A stretch of 64,000 nucleotides of DNA from Vreelandella subterranea (lineage in GTDB: Bacteria; Pseudomonadota; Gammaproteobacteria; Pseudomonadales; Halomonadaceae): contig NZ_FOGS01000008.1 of assembly GCF_900111305.1 (NCBI RefSeq), positions 124,001-188,000 on the forward strand, read 5' to 3'. Shown one piece after another: positions 27,733 through 37,405 of the stretch. Position 1 is the first letter of the stretch. Each line of letters starts with the position of its first letter. The notes beneath the pieces are model-generated. The model ran no database searches. It saw nothing but the letters and a program-made list of their open reading frames with translations, and was not told the DNA's origin. The translations under genes were made by a program, and so were the position numbers.

Positions 27733-29317
27733 GCCGCTACTTTGCGTCGACAACCTGACCATCGCCTTTGATGGCAGTACCGTCGTCGAGTCACTGAGTC
27801 TGGAGCTACACGCAGGCGAGACGCTGGCCATTGTCGGCGAATCCGGTTCGGGTAAATCGGTATCGGCCCTTGGGTTGATGAACCTGTTGCCAGGCAATGC
27901 CAAGGTAAGTGGCGAACGACGACTTAACGGTACGCGGCTCAACACACTTGGCAACGCCGAATGGAACGGGCTGCGCGGCAATACGGTTGGCGTTGTCTTC
28001 CAGGAGCCCATGACATCGCTCAACCCGCTACACCGGGTCGGCAAGCAGATTGGCGAATCCCTGCGCCTGCATCAGGGGCTGCGGGGCAAAGCCGCCCGAG
28101 CAAGGGCCAAAAATCTGCTCGAACAAGTGAAACTGCCGCGCGCCGAGGAACTGCTCGATGCATGGCCCCACCAGCTATCCGGGGGGCAGCGTCAACGGGT
28201 AATGATCGCCATGGCCATTGCCAATAACCCATCGCTGTTGATCGCCGACGAGCCCACCACCGCGCTGGATGTCACCGTTCAGCAGGAAATCCTGGCGCTG
28301 CTTAAAGAACTGCGCGACCAGCACGGCATGGGCCTGCTGTTGATCAGCCACGACCTTAACCTGGTACGCCGTCATGCAGACCGTGTGTGCGTCATGTTCC
28401 AGGGTAAAATCCAGGAGTCTGGCCCCGTCGAGCAGGTGTTTGAGCAACCGCAAAGTGATTATACCCAGCGTCTGCTCGCCGCCGAACCGGAAGGCCGACC
28501 ATCGCCTGTTGCCGAGCGTCCACCGTTACTGACCGTCAAACAGTTGAGCGTCAGCTTCAAACGCCCCAAACCCGGATTATTCAAGCGTCAGCCGCCTGCC
28601 TTTGAAGCGGTCAAGGCCACCGACCTGACCGTCGCGCCGGGTGAAACCCTGGGGATTGTGGGTGAGTCAGGTTCGGGCAAAACCACCCTCGCCTCGGCCA
28701 TCATGCGGATGGTGACCAGCCAGGGCGATATTACCCTTGGCGATGCCCCCTTGAGCAAGCTGACGGGTAACGACTTGCGCCGTCAGCGGCACCGGTTACA
28801 GATGGTATTTCAGGATCCCTATGGGGCATTGTCACCGCGTATGCCGGTATTCGATATCGTCAGTGAAGGGTTGCGCTTTCACTACCCTCACCTGTCTGCC
28901 ACGGAAGTCACTGAGCGCGTCCATCAAACGTTGAGAGAAGTCGGCCTGCCGGAAAGCTGTGCGGCGCGCTATCCGCATGAATTTTCCGGCGGTCAGCGCC
29001 AGCGGATCGCCGTCGCCCGGGCCATTATCCTGGAGCCTGAGCTGCTGGTGCTCGACGAGCCGACGTCAGCACTGGATCGCACCGTTCAAAAACAGCTGGT
29101 GACACTGCTACGGGACCTTCAGGCACGGCGCCAGCTAAGTTACCTGTTTATCAGCCATGATCTAGCCGTGGTACGCGCCATGGCCCACCGTATTATGGTC
29201 CTGAAAGACGGTGAGGTCGTCGAGCAAGGCCCTTGCCTGGACGTACTCGCCTCTCCTCAGCATTCTTATACGCAGTCGCTTATAGCGGCGGCTTATCTAA
29301 AAGATTTCGCGGGCTGA
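27725..29317 (+). CDS. yejF: YejF, duplicated ATP-binding subunit of the peptide transporter
   Basis: 530 residues with two fused ABC ATPase domains. The first has G-E-S-G-S-G-K-S, signature L-S-G-G-Q-R-Q-R and Walker B L-L-I-A-D-E-P-T-T. The second (from about residue 265) has G-E-S-G-S-G-K-T, F-S-G-G-Q-R-Q-R and L-L-V-L-D-E-P-T-S. All catalytic motifs are intact in both. AAGGAAA precedes the ATG at 27725. The double ATPase matches YejF and completes the operon. Confidence 0.93.
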   Translation: MPEPLLCVDNLTIAFDGSTVVESLSLELHAGETLAIVGESGSGKSVSALGLMNLLPGNAKVSGERRLNGTRLNTLGNAEWNGLRGNTVGVVFQEPMTSLNPLHRVGKQIGESLRLHQGLRGKAARARAKNLLEQVKLPRAEELLDAWPHQLSGGQRQRVMIAMAIANNPSLLIADEPTTALDVTVQQEILALLKELRDQHGMGLLLISHDLNLVRRHADRVCVMFQGKIQESGPVEQVFEQPQSDYTQRLLAAEPEGRPSPVAERPPLLTVKQLSVSFKRPKPGLFKRQPPAFEAVKATDLTVAPGETLGIVGESGSGKTTLASAIMRMVTSQGDITLGDAPLSKLTGNDLRRQRHRLQMVFQDPYGALSPRMPVFDIVSEGLRFHYPHLSATEVTERVHQTLREVGLPESCAARYPHEFSGGQRQRIAVARAIILEPELLVLDEPTSALDRTVQKQLVTLLRDLQARRQLSYLFISHDLAVVRAMAHRIMVLKDGEVVEQGPCLDVLASPQHSYTQSLIAAAYLKDFAG

Positions 29318-29456
29318 CCCCCCTGCTTGCTTGATACTTCTCCCAAGCTTAATTCAGAGCTCGGGCATAAAAACAAGATAACGGTATAAACTCGCAATTA
29401 ATCTAAGACTCGCCTGAGCCAAACTGTTGTCAGCAAGCTCAGGGCGTCATGGGCGA

Positions 29457-30161
29457 TTAAAAGCTGGCGATTTCTTCCGGGGTCAGCTCACGCCATTCGC
29501 CAGGGGCCAGGTCATCCGTCAGCTCAATATCGCCAATTGAACGTCGATGCAGCGCTTCAACGTGATTGCCTAACGCTACAAACATGCGCTTGACCTGATG
29601 ATAACGCCCTTCCGTAATGGTCAGCTCCGCTTGATGCGGCGCTAAAAACCGCAGCGTGGCTGGCTGAGTCGGCGTTTCTTCGCCGTCGAGCATAATGCCC
29701 TCGGCCACCTGGTTGATGGCCCACTCGGCCACATCGCCTTCCATGGGTTCGGCAAGCTCGGCGACATACACCTTGGCGCAGCGATGGCGCGGTGACGTCA
29801 CGCGGTGCGACCATTGGCCATCGTCGGTAAGCAGCAATAGGCCCGTGGTATCAACATCAAGACGCCCGACCGGTTGTAAACGCTCTGCCTTGGGGAGGTC
29901 AATCAGGTCGATAACCCTCGGGTAAAGCCCTCGCCTGGCGGTACACTCCACGTCGGCAGGCTTGTTCAGCATGATATAGCGCAGTCCGACCAGCGCCAGT
30001 CGCGCGCCGTTAAGCACCACCACGTCTTCTTGCGTATCGATGTGCGTTGCTGCCTGCTTGATCGGCTCGCCGTTCAAGGTCACCTCACCGTTTTTTAGCG
30101 CGCGCTTTGCAAGGCTACGCGTTAACGGGGTCGTTTCACTTAAAAAGCGATCAAGACGCAT
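29457..30161 (-). CDS. rsuA: 16S rRNA pseudouridine(516) synthase RsuA
   Basis: 234 residues. An S4 RNA-binding domain (about 1-50, M-R-L-D-R-F-L-S) precedes the RsuA-type catalytic domain with G-R-L-D-V-D-T-T-G-L-L-L (Asp102) and E-G-R-Y-H-Q-V-K-R-M near the C-terminus. L-N-K-P-A-D-V-E-C fits RsuA better than RluB/E/F. It isomerises U516 of 16S rRNA. The start shares one base with the yafV stop (TAATG), indicating translational coupling. Confidence 0.92.
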   Translation of the reverse strand: MRLDRFLSETTPLTRSLAKRALKNGEVTLNGEPIKQAATHIDTQEDVVVLNGARLALVGLRYIMLNKPADVECTARRGLYPRVIDLIDLPKAERLQPVGRLDVDTTGLLLLTDDGQWSHRVTSPRHRCAKVYVAELAEPMEGDVAEWAINQVAEGIMLDGEETPTQPATLRFLAPHQAELTITEGRYHQVKRMFVALGNHVEALHRRSIGDIELTDDLAPGEWRELTPEEIASF

Positions 30162-30976
30162 TATTGGCCGACTCCTGGGAGCAATGAAAAGCGGTCGGCA
30201 TCTTGCCAGGCAGGAAATTTTTCACGAAAAGCATCTAGATCCGTTTTATTGAGGCATCCCGTTTCCACAAACGGCGTATGCGCTGAATGGTCGATAAGTG
30301 GCTCGCCTTTGAAATCCACCAGCATTGAATCGCCACTGTACGCCAGCCCTTTGGCGTCTTCGCCCACGCGATTGACGCCAATCACATAGGTCAGGTTTTC
30401 AATCGCCCGGGCCTGAAGCAAGGTGCGCCAGGGTTGACGGCGAGGTGCGGGCCAGTTGGCGACGCACAGCAGCGCATCATACTCGAAATGTTCGTCTTGT
30501 GTCGGCTGCTGGCGAAGCCAAACCGGAAATCTCAGGTCGTAGCAGACCGTCAGCAGTAGCTTGAAACCGTTCAGTTCGACGATGACACGCCGCTCCCCCA
30601 TGCCGTAACGCTCATGTTCACCGGCCATGCGGAACAGGTGTCGCTTGTCGTAATAGGTCAGTTGACCATCCGGCATGGCCCAGATTAGCCGGTTGTAGTA
30701 CTCGCCCTCATGCTGAATAGCCACACTGCCGGTCATGACGCACTGGCGTGACCGTGCCTGATCCTTCATCCAGGCAACGCTCTGGCTTTCATCCATGGGT
30801 TGAGCCATCTCACGGGAGTTCATCGTAAACCCGGTGGCAAACATTTCGGGCAGTACGATCAGATCCGTTTCCCGGTGATCAAGGTCACCCAAGAGTTGCT
30901 CAAGATGGGCATGGTTGGCTTCCGGATTTTCCCAGCGCAGATCGCACTGCACCAGGCTGGTTCTGAGTTGGCTCAT
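30161..30976 (-). CDS. yafV: Omega-amidase YafV (nitrilase superfamily)
   Basis: 271 residues with the nitrilase catalytic triad: Glu44 in L-P-E-M-F, Lys111 in Y-D-K-R-H-L-F and Cys145 in V-C-Y-D-L-R-F-P. M-F-A-T-G-F and K-R-H-L-F-R-M-A-G-E-H match YafV/Nit2-type omega-amidases, which hydrolyse 2-oxoglutaramate or 2-oxosuccinamate, by-products of transamination, to the oxo-acid and ammonia. Its stop overlaps the rsuA start. Confidence 0.88.
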   Translation of the reverse strand: MSQLRTSLVQCDLRWENPEANHAHLEQLLGDLDHRETDLIVLPEMFATGFTMNSREMAQPMDESQSVAWMKDQARSRQCVMTGSVAIQHEGEYYNRLIWAMPDGQLTYYDKRHLFRMAGEHERYGMGERRVIVELNGFKLLLTVCYDLRFPVWLRQQPTQDEHFEYDALLCVANWPAPRRQPWRTLLQARAIENLTYVIGVNRVGEDAKGLAYSGDSMLVDFKGEPLIDHSAHTPFVETGCLNKTDLDAFREKFPAWQDADRFSLLPGVGQ

Positions 30977-31048
30977 CGAATCACTCCTTTACGCCGCTCA
31001 CGTTGTCGCGTTTGTGTTAGATTAGCATTTTTAAATAATGAGGCTGCT

Positions 31049-31957
31049 ATGCTTCCCACTCCACCACGCGATCCCGAAGCCGTCAAAGGGGTCACCTTTG
31101 GTTTGACGGCCTATACCATGTGGGGATGCTTCCCGCTTTTTTTTGCGCTGTTTGATGGCGTTCCGGCCATCGAAATACTGGTTCATCGCATCCTGTGGTC
31201 GTGCCTCTTCCTGGTGGGCCTTATTACCCTGCTGCGTCGCTGGCCACCCGTCGTTGCCGCCCTGGTGGAGCCCAGGCGCCTCGGCCGCGTTCTCGCCTGC
31301 GCCCTGCTGATTGGGTTTAATTGGGGAATGTATATTTATGCGGTGGAAACCCACCAGGTGTTACAAGCCAGTTTAGGTTATTTTTTAACACCTCTCGTCA
31401 ATGTGGCGCTGGGTATGCTGGTACTGCGTGAAGTGATGGCGCGGTTGCAGCTGGTGGCGCTGGGCTTGGCCAGCCTGGCGATTGCCATTCAGTTTTTCAT
31501 GCTGGGGGAGTTGCCGTGGATCAGTCTACTGCTGGCACTGAGTTTTGGAAGTTATGGTCTGTTTCGCAAACAGGTCCCGCTTGATGGCCTTTCGGGGCTT
31601 TTTGTCGAGACGCTGTTGCTGTTCCCCATTGCGCTGATCGCATTGACGGCCTTTAGCTGGCAAGGAACATCGCACTTTTTAGGCGACACCCAGACAACGG
31701 CCCTGTTGATCGCCAGCGGCGTCATTACGGCCCTCCCGCTCATGGCCTTTGCGGGCGCTGCGAGGCGTTTGCGCCTCGCGACACTGGGGTTTCTGATGTA
31801 CATCAACCCCAGTATCCAGTTTTTAATCGCCCTGGCGGTTTTTGAAGAACCCCTCAGCCCAATCCAGTTGGTGACCTTCATCATGATCTGGACAGGGCTG
31901 GCCCTTTACTCCTGGTCTGCCTGGCAATCACGTCCCGGCCAGCTGTCGGCCAGGTAG
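31049..31957 (+). CDS. rarD: RarD-family EamA transporter
   Basis: 302 residues with about ten membrane helices in two EamA repeats. The RarD signature is at the N-terminus ([15 protein letters not shown]) with [10 protein letters not shown] and N-W-G-M-Y-I-Y-A-V and [11 protein letters not shown]. Substrates of RarD proteins are not established. The ATG at 31049 has GAGG upstream and matches the family start. The last 30 bp overlap the convergent chemoreceptor gene. Confidence 0.88.
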   Translation: MLPTPPRDPEAVKGVTFGLTAYTMWGCFPLFFALFDGVPAIEILVHRILWSCLFLVGLITLLRRWPPVVAALVEPRRLGRVLACALLIGFNWGMYIYAVETHQVLQASLGYFLTPLVNVALGMLVLREVMARLQLVALGLASLAIAIQFFMLGELPWISLLLALSFGSYGLFRKQVPLDGLSGLFVETLLLFPIALIALTAFSWQGTSHFLGDTQTTALLIASGVITALPLMAFAGAARRLRLATLGFLMYINPSIQFLIALAVFEEPLSPIQLVTFIMIWTGLALYSWSAWQSRPGQLSAR

Positions 31958-33577
31958 CGCGGGCACATCGTCTTGATGGGTCAGATCCTGGGAAGCGGGT
32001 TCGCGCTCTGGCTGATAGCCGATACGGAAGCCGCCCCAGTGTCGTCCATTGATATAGATGGGTACTGACAGATCATGCATGATCTCGCCCGTATCGCGCT
32101 TATAGGTTTGCAGTAGCAGTGGCTTTTCGTGTGCACCGCACCGGCGTCCGGTGGGGTCGTCGAAAATACGCTTGCTGCGACAGAATTTTAAGTCGTGATC
32201 ATAGTCGCCAGTGGGCGCGCGGCTCACCGCCTGATTGTGGGTGGGCACATAGCCCTTCTTATCGCAGGTGATCGCGTAGCTCAGGTCAAGCTGGGTCAGC
32301 AGCGGCTCCTGGATATCGGGCAAATATTTATCGGTAAAGTCATCGAACGACGTACGATACAGCGGTGGCCGGGTATCGGGGATCTGCTGATAGCTGGGCT
32401 GGAACAGCGCCGCCTCGCTTAATTCGCCGCGTTTGAGAGCGTTCTCAAACAGTTTGCCCAGCCGGTCGGCGGCTTGCCGCGCCGCGTGGAAAACCTGCTG
32501 ATGACGGCCGTTGAGCCGCTGTTGCGCCAGCTCGCCATCGACACCTTCTGCCGCTTCCATCAAGGCACGGGCCTGATTCGCCAGGTCGTGCATATCGCGG
32601 TTGCCTTCATCGACGTCTGCTTCCAGCTCATGCAATGTGTCGGCCACGGTCTGGCTATGTTGACGGGTATTCTCGATGGCTTGTGCGACGCTGCTGATCT
32701 CGCTTTGCACCTGGTCAAATTCATGGGTAATGGTGCCCAGACTGCTGCCGACGTGCTGCATGTCAGCCGAGCGGTGGCTGATTCGGCTCATCAGGCTGCC
32801 CATGGATGACACCACGTTTTGCCCGCTTTGATGCATATCCTTGACAAGCTCATCCACGCTTTGGGTGGCCGTCGAGGTCTTGTGCGCCAGGTTGCGAACC
32901 TCGCCGGCCACGACAGCAAACCCCCGGCCGTGCTCGCCTGCCCGGGCAGCCTCAATGGAGGCATTGAGGGATAACAGATGCGTTTGTTCGGCAATGTCTT
33001 CAATCATTGACGTGACGTTGCGCACACGCTCGATCTTGTCATTAAGCGAGGTCAGCATCTCCAGCGCCTGCTGGGACTGTTCGGACACATCGCTCATTTC
33101 CTGGATGATGTCGGTCAGTGCTGCCTGATTGTGATGACTGGCTTCGCGGGCGCTTTCAGCAAGCGTGGCTACCTGGGCAGCACTGGTGCTGACCTGCATG
33201 ATAGCCGTGTTGATTGCGCCCATGCTGGCTGACGACTCACGCGCCATTCTCTCCTGTTTACTGAGACGCTGATCCATCAAATCTGCGTAGTGTGAAACTT
33301 CTGCGGAGGCGATGGCCGTGCTGCTGGCGCGCTTCATCAAGCGAAACGCCATGGCGCGTAGCGACGCATAATCGGCCATTAACCGGTTGACAGGTCGCCT
33401 GCCCTCCAACGACTGCTGATCCGCCTGGTATAGTGAACCCAAGGCCATCAAAACACTCAGCGCTCCCGCGATGGTCGCCAATCCCACCGCTACATATCCC
33501 CCCAGTGTGCTGAAAGACACCAGCCACACCGCCAGTGCCAACAGCACCATGGGAACCGCCCATCGAATGATACGCAT
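31928..33577 (-). CDS. Methyl-accepting chemotaxis protein with C-terminal sensor-like region
   Basis: 549 residues. Two close N-terminal membrane helices (about 5-24 and 27-49) are followed directly by the helical MCP signalling domain, whose conserved tip [19 protein letters not shown] lies near residues 197-215. There is no large periplasmic domain. A globular region follows the signalling hairpin (about 380-530), containing G-Y-V-P-T-H-N and [15 protein letters not shown] and [11 protein letters not shown], which resembles the final strands of Cache/PAS-type sensor domains. The topology suggests an internal signal. Ligand unknown. The 3' end overlaps rarD. Confidence 0.85.
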   Translation of the reverse strand: MRIIRWAVPMVLLALAVWLVSFSTLGGYVAVGLATIAGALSVLMALGSLYQADQQSLEGRRPVNRLMADYASLRAMAFRLMKRASSTAIASAEVSHYADLMDQRLSKQERMARESSASMGAINTAIMQVSTSAAQVATLAESAREASHHNQAALTDIIQEMSDVSEQSQQALEMLTSLNDKIERVRNVTSMIEDIAEQTHLLSLNASIEAARAGEHGRGFAVVAGEVRNLAHKTSTATQSVDELVKDMHQSGQNVVSSMGSLMSRISHRSADMQHVGSSLGTITHEFDQVQSEISSVAQAIENTRQHSQTVADTLHELEADVDEGNRDMHDLANQARALMEAAEGVDGELAQQRLNGRHQQVFHAARQAADRLGKLFENALKRGELSEAALFQPSYQQIPDTRPPLYRTSFDDFTDKYLPDIQEPLLTQLDLSYAITCDKKGYVPTHNQAVSRAPTGDYDHDLKFCRSKRIFDDPTGRRCGAHEKPLLLQTYKRDTGEIMHDLSVPIYINGRHWGGFRIGYQPEREPASQDLTHQDDVPALPGRQLAGT

Positions 33578-33745
33578 AGTCAGTTCTCTTGTTATTAATG
33601 TGGTTATGAGGCCCCAAGTCTTTCATTAGGGTTATTGTAAGCTTACTAATTAACGAGGATTAAATAAGTAACACTTTGGGGGCAGGACGCAACGCTGGGA
33701 ACGAAATTCCCGCAGGGTGCCGTAATTTGACTTATAACTTGTTAA

Positions 33746-33751
33746 TATAAT
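33746..33751 (+). promoter_or_regulatory. Candidate -10 element for the SulP gene
   Basis: A perfect TATAAT lies 71 bp upstream of the start codon. A TTGACT at 33727-33732 is only 13 nt away, too close for a normal -35, so the promoter assignment is partial. Confidence 0.35.
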
Positions 33752-33822
33752 GACCTACATTCGCGTTAAGCTGTGACGCAGCTTATCCATCGAAGATTTG
33801 AGGCGGATCGCCCCGGGAGCCC

Positions 33823-35526
33823 ATGCTAAAGCGCTACTTGCCCATTCTGTCCTGGCTGCCTTACTACCATAAACGGTTACTGGGAGCGGATTTACTGGCC
33901 GGCGTGATTGTCACCGTCATGGTCATACCGCAGTCGCTTGCCTATGCCCTGCTGGCAGGGCTGCCGGCCGTGGTGGGCCTGTACGCCAGTATTTTACCGC
34001 AGTTGGTATATACCCTGTTTGGCACCAGCCGCACCCTGGCCGTGGGCCCTGTGGCGATTATTGCGCTGATGACCGGGGCTGCCCTTTCGTCGGTTGCCAC
34101 CCCCGGCTCTGATGCCTACCTGGAAGCCGCCTTGGTGCTGTCGATGCTCTCAGGGGTCATGCTGGTCGCCATGGGGCTGCTGAAAATGGGCTTTTTCAGC
34201 AATTTCTTGAGCCACCCGGTCATTTCAGGGTTTTTAACGGCCTCAGGGATTCTGATTGCGGTCAGCCAGCTTGGCAGCCTGCTGGGGATCGAAAGCAGCG
34301 GGTTTACCCTGGTGGAGCGTTTGATGACCCTGATCCCCAACCTGGATGCCCTCAACCTACCCACCTGCCTTTTGGGCATAGGCACGCTGGTGTTTTTAGT
34401 CTGGCTTCGCCGACATGGGAAATCGACACTCAAGCACCTGGGGCTGCCCAATAGCGTCGCCGACCTGGTCGCCAAGGCGGGGCCGGTTATCGCGGTGGTT
34501 GCCACCACGCTTGCCACCTGGTACTGGGGGCTTGCTGATAAGGGCGTCAATGTTGTCGGCGACGTACCGGGTGGGCTTCCCGCTTTCAGCCTGCCGTGGG
34601 CTGATGCCTCGTTATGGAAAGCGCTATTCATCCCGGCCTTGCTCATCAGCCTGGTCGGCTTTGTCGAGTCGGTGTCGATGGGGCAGATGCTGGCGGCCAA
34701 ACGGCGCCAGCGCATTTCCCCCAATCAGGAATTGATTGGCCTGGGCGCAACCAACCTGGCGGCGGCCGTCACCCATGGCATGCCGGTAACAGGCGGTCTG
34801 TCGCGTACGGTGATTAATTTCGACGCGGGCGCCCAGACACCCGCTGCCGGGGCTTTTGCCGCGCTGGGTATTGCCCTGGTGACGATGGCGTTTACGGGCT
34901 GGCTTTACTACCTGCCGATCGCCACCCTGGCAGCAACGATTACCGTGTCTATCCTGACCCTGGTGGATATCCCCATGCTGCGCCAGACGTGGCGTTATTC
35001 GCGCAGTGATTTCTCGGCCATGGCGCTTACCATCCTCCTGACGCTTGTCGAGGGAATCGAGGCAGGTATTCTGGGGGGCGTGACCCTTTCCATTGCACTT
35101 TATCTATACCGCACCAGTCGCCCGCACAGCGCGCTTGTCGGGCGCGTTCCCGGTACCGAACACTTCCGCAACATTAGCCGTCACGATGTCGAAACCGTCA
35201 GCCGTGTGGCGCTACTGCGTATTGATGAAAGCCTGTACTTCGCCAATGCGCGCTATCTGGAAGATACGCTGTACAACCTGGTGGCCAGCCGCCCCGAACT
35301 GGAACACGTGGTACTGATCTGCTCAGCCGTTAACCTGATTGATGCCTCGGCTCTGGAAAGCCTCGACGCCATCAATGCCCGCCTAAAAGATTCAAGCGTC
35401 AAGCTGCACCTTGCGGAGGTAAAAGGCCCCGTGATGGATCAACTCAAGAAAAGTGACTTTCTTGAGGCTCTCACCGGTCGCGTCTTTCTCAGTACTTACG
35501 CTGCATGGCGGGAATTCTCCCGGTAA
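33823..35526 (+). CDS. SulP-family anion transporter with STAS domain
   Basis: 567 residues. The SulP transmembrane core (about 1-420) begins with L-L-G-A-D-L-L-A-G-V-I-V-T-V-M-V-I-P-Q-S-L-A-Y-A-type sequence and includes G-P-V-A-I-I-A-L-M. A STAS domain (about 440-555) carries L-I-D-A-S-A-L-E-S-L. The family moves sulfate, bicarbonate or other anions, sometimes with Na+. The substrate cannot be read from the sequence; no sulfate-assimilation or carbonic-anhydrase gene is adjacent. CGGGAG precedes the ATG. Confidence 0.9.
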   Translation: MLKRYLPILSWLPYYHKRLLGADLLAGVIVTVMVIPQSLAYALLAGLPAVVGLYASILPQLVYTLFGTSRTLAVGPVAIIALMTGAALSSVATPGSDAYLEAALVLSMLSGVMLVAMGLLKMGFFSNFLSHPVISGFLTASGILIAVSQLGSLLGIESSGFTLVERLMTLIPNLDALNLPTCLLGIGTLVFLVWLRRHGKSTLKHLGLPNSVADLVAKAGPVIAVVATTLATWYWGLADKGVNVVGDVPGGLPAFSLPWADASLWKALFIPALLISLVGFVESVSMGQMLAAKRRQRISPNQELIGLGATNLAAAVTHGMPVTGGLSRTVINFDAGAQTPAAGAFAALGIALVTMAFTGWLYYLPIATLAATITVSILTLVDIPMLRQTWRYSRSDFSAMALTILLTLVEGIEAGILGGVTLSIALYLYRTSRPHSALVGRVPGTEHFRNISRHDVETVSRVALLRIDESLYFANARYLEDTLYNLVASRPELEHVVLICSAVNLIDASALESLDAINARLKDSSVKLHLAEVKGPVMDQLKKSDFLEALTGRVFLSTYAAWREFSR

Positions 35527-35549
35527 CACCCTAAAAAAATGGTCTGCCT

Positions 35550-37394
35550 TTATTGGCCATGTTTCCTGATATATTCCCGCGGGTCACGCGGGTAGTATCG
35601 TTCTGGCTGGCTTTCAAGGTGCGTGAAGTAGCGGGTATCTTTGTAGGGCATCTTCATGAACCCAGAGACTCCCAGGCCTTCAATTTCGCTGACTGATGCG
35701 AGCATTTCCACCAGCAATGCGCGAAATTCGTCTTCCCTGGAAGGATCGAGAAGGCGATAGTAGCTATGAATCTTGAGGTGCTTGGGCAGCGCCTCAAAAA
35801 TGATCATACCGGTGTGATGAATCTCGTTAAGCTGTCTGAGTACCTGCATGATCGACGCTGGCAATGCTAATAGCTCTTCGGGATCGGGACCATCCTCGAA
35901 GTAACTATGCTGACGCGTGCGGTCCTCAAGTTCCGGGACGGCGCTCATTTCATAGCTGATCGCCATGCCGGGTTCGCAATTAAAAGGCTCCGACGCTGAA
36001 CCACGCTCCAGGTGCAATGTTTGGCGGGCGTTAAACAGACAGCTCTTGAACACCCCTTGGCGATGGATCGCCCGCGCCAGGTGCACCATGTTATTGACCG
36101 CTTCGATAAACACAGGCTTCAATGCCGGATCGTGCAGGTTCAACGACGAATCGATATACACACCGTCGCGCTCCCAGCGCACCGCCAGGCCGCCTACAAC
36201 AGGGTACTTGCCCAGGCGGCTCACCGAGGCCAGAAAGGCTTTTTCGGTTTCCCCCATCCCCTGCATGAACTGTTTGTAATAGCGGTCCAGCTGTACATCG
36301 TTAACGTCGTTAAGGGTTTCAGGGGCATTGGCTTCACGCAGAAATGCCTTGCGAGAACTGTACACCACGGTGTCAATTTCCTGTTCAGCCGGACGCCCCC
36401 ATACCGGTACCAGCGGTGATTGAACGCTACCCGGCAGGTCGAGCATCACCGCGCGGGCCATCCGCGGCATGGCGCGCAGGAAATAGTCGCCCGCCTTGCG
36501 ACGCAGGTGAGGATCGGGGTCGAGCATAGCGTCCAGCGTTCGGGCAAACTCCATGGGAAGCCCCAGCGAACTGGCAGGAATCGCGCGATGACCAAAGCGG
36601 CACGACTGCGCAGATGCCAGGGCATACAAAGTGCCCGCCACGCCCTGCTCGTCAAAACGTGGCGACGAAAGGCCCCCGTTCAACTGTTCCTCGCCAATGA
36701 AGTAGACATCGCCCAGTCGGGCATTGGTCTGTTGAAGGTTATCCGACATCAACTCCATTACATTGTTGCCGACGAATTGCAGTTGGGCATCGAGTTGGGC
36801 AAAGACGGATGAGCCCCAGTCGATCAGCGCGATGGACTCGTCAGTCGAATCAAAGACCAGATTGGAAGGTTTGATATCGCCGTGGACGACAGGCCGCGCC
36901 TTGGGGCCGGCCTCTCTGCGCAACGCCATCAGAATATCGGCTAACTGTGCGGCGATGCGTATGATAAGGCGGGGAGACAGTCGGCCTTCCCTGAGCGATA
37001 CCTGCTCGAGATTCAAGCCGGGCGCGCGCTCCATGACCAGAATCGATTGTCCACGCGCACGCTGGTAGGTAATCAACCTGGGAATGAGCGGGTGCGACAC
37101 CTGCTCCAGCATGAACGCCTCTTCTTCAAGGCGTTCCTGGAGGTGAATGGGCAGGGTAATACGCGAGAACTTGAAAACGTAGTGCGCCGTCGCTCCCTGG
37201 ATCGGCGCACTACCGGCAAAAACGAAACCGTAGGCACCCTTACCGATCAGCTCGATGTCCCGGTAGCCCAACTGGGAGAGCTGCTCCTGGCACAGCGCCA
37301 CCCAGTCCTTGAGCTTGCGGGCATCGTGGTGACTCAGCAGGTATACCGACTGCTCCTCGGGTATATAAAACTGCTGAAGGGGTGCCTGAGCCAT
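35550..37394 (-). CDS. Hanks-type serine/threonine protein kinase with long C-terminal extension
   Basis: 614 residues. The kinase domain (about 45-300) has the Gly loop G-K-G-A-Y-G-F-V (51-58), Lys75 in V-F-K-F, H-G-D-I-K-P-S-N (171-178) and D-W-G in place of D-F-G (192-194), so it should be active. The C-terminal ~300 residues have no recognised domain and no membrane helix, so it is a soluble kinase. It starts 11 bp after the E2 gene of the 2-oxoacid dehydrogenase operon on the same strand, with a weak ribosome site, and may be its last gene. The target is unknown. Confidence 0.85.
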   Translation of the reverse strand: MAQAPLQQFYIPEEQSVYLLSHHDARKLKDWVALCQEQLSQLGYRDIELIGKGAYGFVFAGSAPIQGATAHYVFKFSRITLPIHLQERLEEEAFMLEQVSHPLIPRLITYQRARGQSILVMERAPGLNLEQVSLREGRLSPRLIIRIAAQLADILMALRREAGPKARPVVHGDIKPSNLVFDSTDESIALIDWGSSVFAQLDAQLQFVGNNVMELMSDNLQQTNARLGDVYFIGEEQLNGGLSSPRFDEQGVAGTLYALASAQSCRFGHRAIPASSLGLPMEFARTLDAMLDPDPHLRRKAGDYFLRAMPRMARAVMLDLPGSVQSPLVPVWGRPAEQEIDTVVYSSRKAFLREANAPETLNDVNDVQLDRYYKQFMQGMGETEKAFLASVSRLGKYPVVGGLAVRWERDGVYIDSSLNLHDPALKPVFIEAVNNMVHLARAIHRQGVFKSCLFNARQTLHLERGSASEPFNCEPGMAISYEMSAVPELEDRTRQHSYFEDGPDPEELLALPASIMQVLRQLNEIHHTGMIIFEALPKHLKIHSYYRLLDPSREDEFRALLVEMLASVSEIEGLGVSGFMKMPYKDTRYFTHLESQPERYYPRDPREYIRKHGQ

Positions 37395-37405
37395 GGTCGC
37401 CTGCG

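Noticed and set aside
33727..33751. Full sigma-70 promoter TTGACT...TATAAT before the SulP gene
   Set aside because: The two hexamers are only 13 nt apart; only the -10 is kept as a candidate.
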